Shown: positions 9,114 to 19,461, numbered from the stretch's first letter. The stretch is DNA of 64,000 nt from an uncultured Rhodospirillaceae bacterium (GCA_943787205.1 CALSLN010000003.1:1-64000), one strand, 5' to 3'. Numbers and translations are program-made. The notes: a model not told the origin generated them from the sequence alone.

Positions 9114-10284
9114 CTACTTTTCCGCGACGCATGCAGGGAATTGAAGTCCGTTTGTTCCGTAGTTCATAACTTTACCTGGCATGTACACGTCGACCATCTC
9201 CATGCGCGCATTTTCCGCAGAAAACCCTGCTTTTACGGCCTCCGCACCAAGGTCCATTTCGCGATAAGTACTACCGAATTTCTCATTGTTATTGTGCACT
9301 TCCCACTCCGCTAGAGAAGCTCTCTAAGTGGGGGGAGCTCTTTCAGGCGGGGGTTGTCCATGTGCATCATGATGCACCACCGTCCTTTGAGTAGCCGTTC
9401 TACTTTCCTCAGCGAAGATGTTGGTACGACGGCCGGGGTGCTCGTCTCGTGGCATGATGATATGTGACGAGCTAACGACGTCGAAACTGCCGTCCTCAAA
9501 GTTGGTGTTTTCGGCATTCTGCTGACCGAAGTGAATCTTGTGGCCGAGGTCCTCTGCACGGGCATGAGCGTACCGAAGTAGCGACTCGCCCACGTCGATC
9601 GCGTGGATTTCGGCATCTGGAAACGCTTCGGCCCACGCTGATTGTGCTCTGCCCAACCGTGCATCCCATATCCAAAATCCGTTTTCGGTTGTGACGTCTC
9701 GGATACTGTTTTTTGATAGTGCTCCAGCAGCGTGCGGCCGAGGTAATCCATTTTACGCGAACCGATATTTCCCAGCGTGTACAAGTAGGTTCCGCGGTCG
9801 TACAGCGCGCCTGCGGATACATCCTCATCGTCATGCGTCATGTGGTACGCGCCTGGCTGCAAGGTGAATGTCGTAATATGACAGGTAGTAGGGCACCTCG
9901 AAGTTTGGATCTAACGTGCACGTGTGCCGCCAGTCTTGCCGCTCACCTTCTTTCGCGTTCTCTTTGAGTCGTAGGCAGGTCGCGCTCAACGGAATCAATG
10001 ACGGCGTCTCCATGTCATTTCCTGCGTGTGGCGCTGCATCGCAGAGTACATTTGGTAGTACCCGTTCTGGGTCATGACTCCGCGGACCTCATGCCGATCT
10101 TTAGGGTCGCGCCCGTTCTCCTTCACGAATGTCGGGCCGTACCTCGTTGTGGTAGAGCCGTCTTGTTACCGGGAGCCACCTGGCCTGGCGAGATGAGCGC
10201 CGCACGTCCATGTAGTAGTCCTGGCGCGACTGCTCGTCGTGAATTGGGTCAACCAATACGGCGTGGGCGTGCTGTGTTGGGCAT
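9114..10284 (-). pseudogene. SAM-dependent methyltransferase, heavily frame-broken
   Basis: Successive frames across this stretch spell one class I methyltransferase of about 390 codons. An N-terminal region has HDEQSRQDYYMDVRR and NGYYQMYSAMQRHTQEMTW. A middle region contains YDRGTYLYTLGNIG. Motif I is ILDMGC, followed by EIHAIDVGESLLRYA and GSFDVVSSSHIIM. The C terminus is VNYGTNGLQFPACVAEK-like. At least five frame changes are needed. The proposed ATG at 10284 has AGGAG 8 nt upstream. The layout (YxDIH-PG segment, then Y+RG, then motif I) resembles the intact methyltransferase at 23962-25041, so they look like distant paralogues. The density of breaks exceeds that elsewhere; either poor sequence quality or genuine decay. 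Confidence 0.65.
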
Positions 10285-10411
10285 TGTCATTCTCCTGGAT
10301 GAGCTGTTCTCTAGTTGCCTGATCTTATAGTCTGCCATGGCTGCGTCTGGCAGCTGTGGGCTGGCTGTACCGCCTGGTTGATCGCATAACTGGACAGGTG
10401 CTTTCCCTCGG

Positions 10412-11522
10412 CTAGTCTACTTTATTTCCCCGCTCTGCGACATCAGGACTGGCCAGCGCCTTGGTGCGCGGGAACTGCGCCAGCACGATCATTGCCATGA
10501 CCATGATCGGTACACTCAGGATCATTCCTGTCACGCCCCAAATCGACCCCCAGACCGACAGCGCCAGCACGATGATCACCGGGCTCAGGTTAAGTGAGGT
10601 TGCCGGTGACCCGTGGCTCCACATGACGTTGCCGACGACAACCTGTGCGCCCCCATCAGCCCGGCAAGCACCAAGCCAGTTAGAGGCAGGCGACCCGAAT
10701 TGCAGAACGCTCAGCACGACCGGGAAAGGCGACGGCAACGACAGATCCGATGTAGGGGATGTAATTCAGAATAAAGATCAAGTAGCGCCCAGAATGCCGC
10801 GAAAGTCCACGCCGGCGATCAACATGATGGCGTAGCTCATGCCTCCCGACGAGCAGGCTCATCGCCGTCTTGATCCATACGTACATCTCAATGTTGCGGC
10901 CAAGGGTAGCAGACAGCGTCGACTTGATCGCTGGTCTCGCGCTCAGTGGTGTTGACGCGAAATGCTTTGATTTTCAGGTCGACTAGTGCGGCTCTCGAGC
11001 AGCAAGAACGGGCGACGTACAAGAATATCTGGAATGTGTTGCTGGCTATGCTTTGAAGGGCGCCCACAAGCCGTAATACAGCCGATTGAAAGTCTATGCG
11101 CTCATTCAAGGCCGCTAATTGTCAGTGTCGTGCCGAACCACTGCTCCATCGCTCGCTGTTAAGTCTGACGAACAGAGCCTGAAGCTTCTCCTGGTAGGCA
11201 GGGTGCCGCGTCTACGATGGCGTTCACGTTGCCGGCGACGAGTTGGACTAACACGGTCAAGAAGATGATTAAGACGAGTATAGAGCCTGCAAGGGCGAGG
11301 CTGCTCGGGAGGTGCCTCCCTTTGATCGATATACTCTCTAGGCCGTGCGCAAGCGCCTTTAGCAGGTAGGTGATGAATATAGCGAGGACTAGGGGGGACT
11401 AAGATGCTTTGGCCAACCACCAGCAAGTAAAGAGTGAGGGCGGCAACGCCAATTGCGGCCGCGAACGTTACGGTATCCGGCGGCCTAGAAAGAGACGCGC
11501 TATTCGTATTTGTGTCAGACAT
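10412..11522 (-). pseudogene. AI-2E family transporter/permease (PerM-like), heavily frame-broken
   Basis: From ATG 11522 the N terminus (MSDTNTNSASLSR) leads into a membrane segment (AAAIGVAALTLYLLVVGQSILVP). Later frames give LNERIDFQSAVLRL, FILNYIPYIGSVVA (the conserved NxIPYIG signature of AI-2E proteins) and a last pair of membrane helices (LSPVIIVLALSVWGSIWGVTGMILSVPIMVMAM), ending AERGNKVD. Members are multi-pass inner-membrane proteins of generally uncertain substrate. Several frame changes between about 10700 and 11480 prevent a continuous translation. Identification rests on the family signature; whether the gene is dead or misread is not decidable here. Confidence 0.7.
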
Positions 11523-11548
11523 GGCGGCTCGCTCTCAATATGCCGAAT

Positions 11549-12803
11549 TCAAAGGAAGAAGCGGTAACTCGCTTGCAGTACAGTTTCCTTGGCTCGGATA
11601 GGAAGCCCCAAGAATTCTCTCTCTGGTCTCTTAGAGTCAACGTGCAAGGCTTCCAGCGTAAGGCGCTGTTTTTCAAATGGGCGTAGGACGTATGCGGCAG
11701 TCCACGCATTACCATTTTCCTGATTTAGATCGTCTGGTGTGAAATCATCATCTTCTACTTCGAAGTGGTCATATCGAAAGGATATCCGGTGCTGACCAAA
11801 GCGTTTGCTGAAGAGCGTGTATACAGACCAATAATCGTTGTCGACCTTTGACCCTAAGCCTGGCCGAGTTCCCATTGATGTATTGCCGACCATCATCTGA
11901 CTTATGAATTCAATGCCACCTGGCAGTTCGTTTTCATACCCAGCACTGATGAAGTAGGTATCCCACGCATATTGGAACCCATCAAAGGCGCGGTCAAAAG
12001 ACTGATTGTCATAATACAGAAGGCTCAGGCGGCCGAGAGCATAGTGGTCAACGGTGAGCCCGGCATATCCACCAATTCGGCTGTCGATCTGATGAAACGG
12101 CTCGACCCAAGGTGCTTGTCTTTCAATATCTCCGCCCGGTTCAATTGTGCGAATTGGCGCTAAAGGAAGCTGGTCATATATACCGGCCTCCCGATCATGC
12201 AGAGCCCAGCCGCGCCATGCAAGTAAGGTCCCAGCTGGATCATTTGCGATAAAGGCAGAGCCGGTTAGTGACAGATCGAAATTTTCGAATTCGCGAGAAA
12301 CCGTAAATTCAGCACCGAGCGTTTTGAGTTCTTCACCGACCCAGGAATTAATTGCGGAAGACGTGATTGTGTAGGGGCTGGTCCATGCGATTCCCGTGTT
12401 CTCTAAAGAGATAGGAGGGAAGAATACCCCAATACGGGCCTCGTACTGGTACTCAGATTTCGGGACCGGTTTGTATCGGAGAAAGGCCTCGACGATGTCG
12501 ATCGGCTGATGCTGTTGGCTATCTGTTTTGACGTGAAGAACACCAGACCAATCCCAGCTAAATTTTGGTAGAAAGGACTAGGGACGCTTCGGCGATGCGC
12601 CCGACAACTCTGTTGTCGCCCGAACCATCTCCGCCCCAGCGGGTTTTACCGAGGCCACGCTCTTCCCAGCTGACCGTGTTGTCTGTGAGGATGAGGCGCG
12701 CATCAACGAGGCCACGGACATCTATGGACGGCATCGAGTCTTGGACGTAGGCCACGGAGCTTAAGGCGCCGTACAACAAGACAAATTTGAAGAGACGTCT
12801 CAT
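11549..12803 (-). pseudogene. Outer-membrane beta-barrel-like protein, one frame break
   Basis: The ATG at 12803 lies 1 nt after the stop of the GGDEF/EAL gene. It starts a signal peptide (MRRLFKFVLLYGALSSVAYV) followed by about 400 residues of alternating aromatic/polar strands, ending in ASYRFFL with a C-terminal aromatic-hydrophobic pattern typical of barrels. The frame is broken at 12563-12566 (TTTT); removing one base joins STK to FSWDWSGVLHVK and keeps the frame open to 11549. Segments such as ISLENTGIAWTSPYTI are family-like, but I cannot name the family. It is the third gene of an operon with a cupredoxin-like protein and a GGDEF/EAL protein. Confidence 0.7.
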
Positions 12804-12804
12804 G

Positions 12805-15195
12805 TTAGTCGTCCGAACTGTTTTCTTGGCCGTCAGGGCTACTGTCCGGCGACCAACGGGATTCCCTATAAAAAGCTTCGATATCTTCAACTGTCATAGG
12901 TCTGCTAATGAAATATCCCTGACCCGTATCGCAGCCATATTGTTCAGAATGTTTAGGGACTCTTCGTCCTCGACACCTTCGGCTGTGACTTTAAGTCCTA
13001 GGTTATGGCCAAGGTCGATTGTGGAGCGAACTAGAATTTCGTCCTCTTTATTCGTAGCTAGGTTCAGCACAAAAGATTTGTCGATCTTGATCTCTTGAAC
13101 CGGCAACGCCTTTAGGTAGGCCATTGATGAATAGCCTGTCCCGTAATCATCGATTGAAAGCGTATGCCCCATCTTATGCAGCGCTGTTAGGACAGCCATG
13201 GCATTGTCCTTGTCTTCCATAATCGCGCTTTCCGTAATTTCGAGCACGATTCTTTGGGCTGCGATGCCATGTGTTTCTAGTAATTTTCCAATCTGATCAG
13301 GAAGCCGTCGGTTGGTTAGGTCTCTTGCAGATAGATTGATGGCAAACGATGATATCTATTCCCGCATCTTGCCACACTTTGGATTGAGCGATTGCGGTCT
13401 CTAAAGCCCATTCTGTAAGCTTTTGAATATTACCGGTCTGTTCTGCCAAAGGAATAAAGTCGTCCGGTGGCATAAACCCGCGTTCGGGATGAATCCATCT
13501 TACGAGCGCTTCTACATGCGTGATCTTTTGTGCTGCGATATCGACCTTCGGCTGGTAGAAGAACTTAAATTCGCCGCGTTCCAATCCTTTCCGAAGCTCG
13601 CCCATCATCGTCAAGCGTTCTGGCTTATGGGGATCAGCTTCAGGGTCATAGGTTGCGAATAGCCGCGACGAAGCCTTAGCTTCATAGATAGCCGTATCTG
13701 CGCGCTGCAACAGAGTTTTTGCATCGCTGCCATGATCCGGGTGACATGCTTCACCAATCGCCGCTGTAACGTCGAGATGTATGCCAGCGATAGGGACTGG
13801 GTCTTCAAAGGATCGCAGTATTCGATCGACAATGGGGCGCACGTCATCGGCCCCAGCCCCGGGCATGAGAATGCTAAACATTGTGCTTGAATGGCGGGCG
13901 ACCATGTCGCCTTGCTTGATCATGGATGACAAGCGTTCCCCAATGACACGAATGAGATCTTCGCCAGTTTCGTGGCCCAAAGTATAGTTGATCTCAGAAA
14001 CTCGACCGATCTCAATAAGGAGGACTGTCAACGGGTCCTGCTTATTGCGGGTAATGATCTCAGTCAGGCTACGCTCACAGAGGGCGCGATTTGCCAGTCC
14101 TGTTGCGGCATCATGAAGGGATTGGTGCTCAATACGGGCTTCACGCTCCGCGATTCCATCCATCATTTGGTTAAAGGTTTCGCCTAGTCGACCGATTTCG
14201 TCACCTTGGGTAACGGCTACCTTATCGGTATACGTTCCTGTCTGGATGCGGCGAGCAGCTAAGTCGAGGACTTGAATTGGTTTTGCTACGCCCCGTGCAA
14301 TTGCAATTGAACCAAGCAACGAGACGACAAGCGCTGTGATCGCCAATGCAGCCAATACAACGAACAGGGGCTGATAAGGCACCAGCGCCAAATCTAATGA
14401 GTACTGTAAGATAGCGGTTACGCCGTTACTTTCTTCTGGGGTCTGGAGCACTTCAACCAGGGTGACATAGTCCGCGCCGTCGAGGACTAGAGTTTCAGGT
14501 TCCTTCCCTAACAGTGAGCTTTTCGCTGTTAAAGCAGCCGGCAGGTCCATCTGGGCGGGTTGCGGCAATGTGGATACGGACGTTGTCCATCCAACTTCAG
14601 CTCGGCCTGTCGCAAATGTCACGTCGAGCGGCAGTGTCGATTCATTTCTAAAATCGTCAGCAAAGCTACCGTCGATTTCTAAACCGATCGCGATCCAAGC
14701 GACGGGCACCGGCGCTAGTACAGGGACAACAACGAACTCGTAAATAGTGCCGTCAAGCACCGTGAACGATTCCGCCCGGTCTTCTTCTTCGGCCCGGTCG
14801 ATCAGATCGTAGAATGGAAAGTCAACGACGGCACCGTCAGGGTTTCCAGTGTCGGCGGTGACCTGGTAGTCCAGATTTACGAGAATGACCCTGTCTGCCG
14901 AAATGCGGGCGCCGAGATTATCTAGTGCGGATAATATGGTCGGTTTGTCGTTGGTCGCCACGGCGGTGCGGAAGCCGAAATCAGAAGCAAGTATTTGGGC
15001 ACCTTCAGCGAGCGCATTGACCGTGGTCTGAATGCGGCTTGCGAAAATTCTGTTCGCTGCAACAAGTTGATCCCGGCTTTGGTCGAAAATATTTTGGACG
15101 ATGGCTTCTCGTACCGTGAAGAAAGCCGCGCCCTGCAAAAGCAAGAACAGCGCTGTAAAAAATATGGTGAGTTTGGTTTGAAAACTATTGAACAC
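12805..15195 (-). pseudogene. Membrane GGDEF/EAL c-di-GMP signalling protein, two frame breaks
   Basis: Reconstructed length is about 795 residues from a GTG start at 15195, 1 nt after the cupredoxin gene. Order: membrane helix (LTIFFTALFLLLQGAAFF), periplasmic sensor of about 240 residues, second helix (LFVVLAALAITALVVSLLG), HAMP, GGDEF, EAL. The GGDEF signature is degenerate (RHSSTM in its place), so cyclase activity is doubtful. The EAL part keeps VEALVRW, DDYGTGYSS and KIDKSFV, so phosphodiesterase activity or c-di-GMP binding is plausible. Breaks: AAA at 13344-13346 (one base too many) and near 12934 (one base too few). The second break is one of few deletions in the window. Repair gives NLSARDL and CDTGQGYFISRPM. 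Confidence 0.82.
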
Positions 15196-15196
15196 G

Positions 15197-15859
15197 TTAG
15201 TAAACGCCTCCCTCGAAGTCCGACCCGGACTGTTTGCGTCGATCGCGTTTCAATCCAATCTCAAATTTAGCGGATTGCCCGGCTGTCACAGATTGCGAAG
15301 TTCTTCGTGTCGGTCCGCGTAGACGCGGATGCCATACTTGGGCGTCGTAGGGCTGAGCGTCGGCTAAACCGGAGACAACAACCGTTCCATTTTCATCGGT
15401 CGTTCCAAAATAGTTGGACTCCACCACATATATGTATCCGAGCATGTCGTCATGAATGTTACAGCCTAATGCGATCTCTCCAGCTTGATTGAAAACAACT
15501 TCTTGGATGTCGTCCCCACCATAAAGCTTTAGTTCAAATCTCTTTGCAGGCGAGAAGGAATAGACGTGGTGTCGGAAAGGGTCCTCATTTGGAAATTGGA
15601 CCCGTGTACCCAGCGCTATGGCTAAAACGTCCGGATTGAAGGACTGGTTTCTCTGAACCATCTTCACTGTGGTGCCAGGTTCAGTTGGACTTCCGCTATC
15701 GAGAAAGACGACAGCGTTGGAAACGGGGGCTCCGTCTTTATCTGTAACGGTTACAGTAAGATCCGCAGATATGGCCGGCGCAGCTATAACGAGGGTCGCC
15801 ATGCTTGCTGCGGCAGCTAGGGCCAGAATAGTTAAAGAACTCGTCGCTTGGCGCACCAT
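15197..15859 (-). CDS. Exported cupredoxin-like protein (methylamine utilization protein-like)
   Basis: A 220-residue exported protein with a hydrophobic signal segment in residues 1-32. It has a cupredoxin fold pattern with candidate type I copper ligands His97 or His98 (FRHHVYSF), Cys133, His136 and Met139 (CNIHDDM). Related proteins are often labelled methylamine utilization proteins, though no mau genes are present. A periplasmic copper site next to a GGDEF/EAL protein with a periplasmic sensor suggests the cupredoxin could feed a redox or copper signal to it; that is inference. It is the first gene of a three-gene minus-strand operon with 1-nt gaps. Confidence 0.8.
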   Translation of the reverse strand: MVRQATSSLTILALAAAASMATLVIAAPAISADLTVTVTDKDGAPVSNAVVFLDSGSPTEPGTTVKMVQRNQSFNPDVLAIALGTRVQFPNEDPFRHHVYSFSPAKRFELKLYGGDDIQEVVFNQAGEIALGCNIHDDMLGYIYVVESNYFGTTDENGTVVVSGLADAQPYDAQVWHPRLRGPTRRTSQSVTAGQSAKFEIGLKRDRRKQSGSDFEGGVY

Positions 15860-16022
15860 TGTTAATCGCTTCCCGGCAGAGCAGTTTCAATTTCGACGGC
15901 ATTATCGCCTTTGTAACAAGCGACTTCCAGGGGAATTCAGACGTTCTTGAACGCCAGCATTATGCGATGAGCGCTCGATCAGGCATTGTCATTAACCTTT
16001 AGATTGTCTACGCACCCCCGCT
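15860..16022. promoter_or_regulatory. Divergent promoter region, cupredoxin operon and TonB receptor
   Basis: The 163 bp between two divergent genes must hold promoters in both directions. I see no clear riboswitch, Fur box or palindrome, and give no box positions. Confidence 0.4.
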
Positions 16023-18095
16023 ATGACCCGAATTTTGTTTCCTATTCTCCTTATTTCTCTGTGCATGGCCGCTACAGCTGGCCGATCACAATCTATTGAT
16101 GAAATTCATGTGACCGCGAAACGGCTACCCAATTCGCTGTCGTCAGATGTTTACAGCTCCATTTCTATTGGCGCTACGGACCTAGATGGGGCGGCCATTG
16201 GCCTGGATGATGTTCTAAGGCGCGTTCCAGGTTTTGGGCTGTTTCGTCGTCAGGCTTCTCGAGCGGCCCATCCCACAACTCAGGGCGTCAGTTTGCGTGG
16301 GCTCGGCCCCAACGGGGCAGGGAGAACTCTCGTGCTCCTTGATGGTGTTCCGCTCAATGACCCCTTTGGTGGTTGGGTTGAATGGGTGCATTTGCCACCT
16401 TCAATTATTGGGCAGGCGACCATCGTTCGCGGGGGTGGCTCGGGAACATGGGGAAACAGCGCGCTGGCTGGTGTTGTGCGTTTGGATAGTCGTTCGCTCG
16501 AAGACAAGACTCTTCATGCTGATATTCGGTACGGTAGTAAAAAGAGCGTTGCTGGTAGTGGTGCCTTTGAAGCGGAAACAGCAATCGGTACTTTTTCCGG
16601 GTCGGCGCATTTTTCTGACTCCGATGGTTCCTTTTTAATCGGTGATACCCAGCGCGGCGCTGCGGATCGTCGAACAGCGCGCAGCAATGAAGGGCTTCGG
16701 CTTGCATGGGCTTATGCGGCGAAGTCAGGAACAGTTTGGACGTTAGCAGCCAACGCGGCATCCGATACATTTGTAAATGGTTCTGAAGTAGCCGGGGCAG
16801 AAACGGATACCTATGGCGTGTCCCTAAGTGCCGTGAATACAGAGAGTGGCCCGGGTCCAACCTGGGAAACTCATTTGTACGCGCAGCGTAAAGAATTCCA
16901 GAACGTATTTGCCGCCTTCGATAGTACGCGCTCGACAGTGCGCCCCGTCTTGGATCAATTCGATGTTCCTGTCACAGGGCTTGGCGCAAATGCTCTTCTT
17001 CGGTGGCCCGATGTTGCGGGCTGGATCATTGAGGGCGGCGCGGACATTAGGTTTTCTGACGGCGAAACGAACGAAAGGTTTCGTAATCTAGGCGCCGGTT
17101 TCACGCGAGAGCGACAGGCTGGTGGTGAGCAGCTAATCGCAGGCTCATTTATCGAGGGTACCAAAAAAGTTTCCCCAAGCACTTTGATCACCTTTGGCGC
17201 TCGCGCTGATTATTGGGATCAAAGCAACGGAATGCGCAAAGAGTCGAATTTGGAAAATGGCAGCGTTCTCGTTGATCGCCATTTTGTTGATCGCAACGGC
17301 GTTTCTGTAAACGGCCGTGCTGGTCTTCAAAGTGACATCACAAGCTCTCTCGGTGTTCGTGCGTCTATCTATTCCGGCTTCCGGGTTCCCACCCTGAACG
17401 AGCTCTATCGGCCATTCAGAGTTGGCAATGACATTACAGAAGCCAATGAAACCCTCGTCAATGAACGCTTGGTTGGGGCGGAAGCCTCCCTGGAATGGAC
17501 GCACGAGAATATCTCTGCGCAGGCAACCGTATTCCGAAACGACCTTTTTGATCCGGTTTTGAATACGACCGTAACGACAGTGCCTGGGTTTAACCCTGAG
17601 TTCGGCGTTTTTATTCCGAACGGCGGCAGCCTTCGCCAAAGGCGCAATGTCGACCGTGTCGAAACCTGGGGGCTTGAATTTGATGCTGCTATTCAAGTGA
17701 CCGAGAGGCTTGAAATTCGTGGTGGTTACCTATTCTCAAATCCCGAAATTGCGAGTAGCAGTATCAGTCCATCTATAGAAGGCAATCGCCTTGCGCAAGT
17801 TGCTAAGCATCAAGCGTCGCTTGGTGTATCTGTGCAGCCTAGCGAACGTCTACACCTTTCCGCCGACGTATTCCTTTCAAGCGATCAATTTGAGGATGAT
17901 CTCAATTCGAGAGTTTTGGACGGTGCTGTGACTGCAAATTTATACGCAGGCTACGACATCACGGAATCGATGGAGATCTATGCCTCTGTCGAGAATCTGT
18001 TTGATGAGCGTGTTGAGGCAGGTCGCACCGCCGCCGGGCTTGTCACGCTTGGGCCTCCAGTGTTTCTATGGCTGGGCATGCGGCTCAATTATTAG
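16023..18095 (+). CDS. TonB-dependent outer-membrane receptor
   Basis: A 690-residue protein with a signal peptide (MTRILFPILLISLCMAATAG). A TonB-box-like start (SIDEIHVTAKR) is followed by a plug domain with GVSLRGLGPNGAGRTLVLLDGVPLNDPFGGWV and IVRGGGSGTWGNSALAGVV. A 22-strand barrel follows, with the late motif VENLFDERVEAGR and a terminal aromatic. It imports a ligand across the outer membrane using TonB energy. The substrate is not readable; proximity to the divergent cupredoxin operon makes a metal or metal-chelate conceivable. It is shorter than siderophore receptors with signalling domains and similar in size to vitamin/metal receptors. Confidence 0.92.
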   Translation: MTRILFPILLISLCMAATAGRSQSIDEIHVTAKRLPNSLSSDVYSSISIGATDLDGAAIGLDDVLRRVPGFGLFRRQASRAAHPTTQGVSLRGLGPNGAGRTLVLLDGVPLNDPFGGWVEWVHLPPSIIGQATIVRGGGSGTWGNSALAGVVRLDSRSLEDKTLHADIRYGSKKSVAGSGAFEAETAIGTFSGSAHFSDSDGSFLIGDTQRGAADRRTARSNEGLRLAWAYAAKSGTVWTLAANAASDTFVNGSEVAGAETDTYGVSLSAVNTESGPGPTWETHLYAQRKEFQNVFAAFDSTRSTVRPVLDQFDVPVTGLGANALLRWPDVAGWIIEGGADIRFSDGETNERFRNLGAGFTRERQAGGEQLIAGSFIEGTKKVSPSTLITFGARADYWDQSNGMRKESNLENGSVLVDRHFVDRNGVSVNGRAGLQSDITSSLGVRASIYSGFRVPTLNELYRPFRVGNDITEANETLVNERLVGAEASLEWTHENISAQATVFRNDLFDPVLNTTVTTVPGFNPEFGVFIPNGGSLRQRRNVDRVETWGLEFDAAIQVTERLEIRGGYLFSNPEIASSSISPSIEGNRLAQVAKHQASLGVSVQPSERLHLSADVFLSSDQFEDDLNSRVLDGAVTANLYAGYDITESMEIYASVENLFDERVEAGRTAAGLVTLGPPVFLWLGMRLNY

Positions 18096-18122
18096 CCGCT
18101 TGCCTTTGTTGGGGAAGCGGCT
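18094..18122 (+). other. Hairpin ending directly at the start codon of the nitrilase-like gene
   Basis: AGCCGCTT pairs with AAGCGGCT across a 13-nt loop that contains a GGGG run. The hairpin begins inside the stop codon of the TonB receptor and ends at the base before ATG 18123. It could attenuate read-through or mask the Shine-Dalgarno-like GGGGAAG at 18111-18117. There is no T tract, so it is not a classical terminator. Confidence 0.45.
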
Positions 18123-19262
18123 ATGGCGAATCTAAATACGAAAAGCGTGCAGAAAAAAGCGATGAGAAAGAAGTCTCTTGCCGCCCGCCTGCCAGCACGC
18201 GCAGAAAAAGGCAGAAAGAAGACCACACCCATATACACAGCGACAGCGATGCAACTGGCGACGTACAGTCTGTCCCGTTACCCAGACCGAGAGAGCGCTC
18301 GTGCGCGAATGGCCGAGACACTCGAGTATCTCGCGGAGAAAGTGGGTGGGGCTAAGAGGTGGATGGGCCCCGCACTCAAACTTGTCGTTCTTCCAGAGTA
18401 CTTGTTAACCTCGTTCCCTGAAGGGGAGCCCGTTGCCCAGTGGGCCGATAAAGCAGCGCTGGACATGGCTGGCCCTGAATACGAACGGTTCGGTGAAATT
18501 GCCCAAAACAATGACCTTTACTTGGCGGGCAATGCCTACGAAACAGACCCGCACTTTCCAGGCTACTATTTTCAAACGTCATTCATTGTCGCGCCATCCG
18601 GTGATGTGGTCTTGCGTTATCGCAGGCTTAACTCAATGTTTTCACCTACACCTCACGACGTCTGGGATAAATATCTCGATATTTACGGGCTGGAAGCTGT
18701 GTTTCCTGTTGTTGATACAGAAATTGGAAAACTTGCGCCTATCGCGTCTGAAGAAATTTTATACCCAGAAGTTGCGCGCTGTTTTGCCATGCGTGGCGCA
18801 GAAATTTTTACTCATTCATCCAGCGAGTTCTCTAGTCCGGAGCAAACACATAAGGATGCCGCAAAGATTTGCCGGGCCGTAGAGAACATCGCTTACGTCA
18901 TATCGGCCAACACCGGCGGCATCAAAGACACGGACCTACCACCAGATTCATCCAATGGTGGATCAAGGATCATTGATTTCCGTGGCAGGATACAGAAGGT
19001 GTCGGGGCCTGGAGACAGCAGCGGCGCGAGCGCTGAGATTGATTTAACGGCCTTACGTCGAGAGCGCCGCAAGACAGGGTTGAACAACACCCTCATTCGA
19101 CAACGGTTTGAGGCGTATGCACTGAGTTATGCTGAGCATTCCCATCAGCTGGCAAACAGTCTTCTAAAGAAAGACGGTACGCTTCGTGTCCCTCAGCGTA
19201 AGCACTTCGTAGAGACCCAAAAAGCCGTTATTACGCGCCTGGAGAAGAAGGGAATCATTTAA
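18123..19262 (+). CDS. Nitrilase-superfamily carbon-nitrogen hydrolase homologue lacking the catalytic Cys
   Basis: A 379-residue protein with a nitrilase fold after a Lys/Arg-rich N-terminal extension of about 42 residues. A second Met at residue 43 (18249) starts the recognisable domain and is an alternative start. The Glu of the triad is kept (VVLPEY, Glu92). The usual Lys is Arg (YRRLN, Arg168), and the Cys of the CYDxxFPE-type motif is Ser (IASEEILYPE, Ser209). The family hydrolyses or transfers from nitriles, amides and carbamoyl groups. With two of three residues changed it is likely inactive in the usual sense or uses different chemistry. The C-terminal tail (residues 340-379) is basic. 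Confidence 0.75.
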   Translation: MANLNTKSVQKKAMRKKSLAARLPARAEKGRKKTTPIYTATAMQLATYSLSRYPDRESARARMAETLEYLAEKVGGAKRWMGPALKLVVLPEYLLTSFPEGEPVAQWADKAALDMAGPEYERFGEIAQNNDLYLAGNAYETDPHFPGYYFQTSFIVAPSGDVVLRYRRLNSMFSPTPHDVWDKYLDIYGLEAVFPVVDTEIGKLAPIASEEILYPEVARCFAMRGAEIFTHSSSEFSSPEQTHKDAAKICRAVENIAYVISANTGGIKDTDLPPDSSNGGSRIIDFRGRIQKVSGPGDSSGASAEIDLTALRRERRKTGLNNTLIRQRFEAYALSYAEHSHQLANSLLKKDGTLRVPQRKHFVETQKAVITRLEKKGII

Positions 19263-19461
19263 GTCTACTTAGGGCCTTGTCCCCACTAGGCCGGGTGCCT
19301 AAGCAGCTTTAGCTTGTTTTCTCTCGGAATTGTGGGGTTTCTCTGCATTCATGGCCCAGTTAGGTGTGATTATTTTTTGCCTTAGCGTTCCGCGTGCTAA
19401 AAGGGCCCCGGACGCAGCCGGTCAAGAATTGACTGGTTTTAATCCGGGAGGAACTCGGAAA
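19263..19461 (+). promoter_or_regulatory. Intergenic region before the kinase-FGE gene
   Basis: An imperfect inverted repeat (CTTAGG at 19268 with CCTAAG at 19298) is followed by AAGC...GCTT and a T-rich stretch near 19317. It may terminate the nitrilase-like transcript weakly. A GGAGG at 19448-19452 precedes the chosen start ATG 19462. Confidence 0.35.

Noticed and set aside
15860-16022. Cobalamin or other riboswitch upstream of the TonB receptor
   Set aside because: The 163-bp region has no conserved B12-box-like or other riboswitch core that I can see.
16280-17696. Minus-strand frames inside the TonB receptor
   Set aside because: Overlapping shadows with no ribosome site or recognisable domain.
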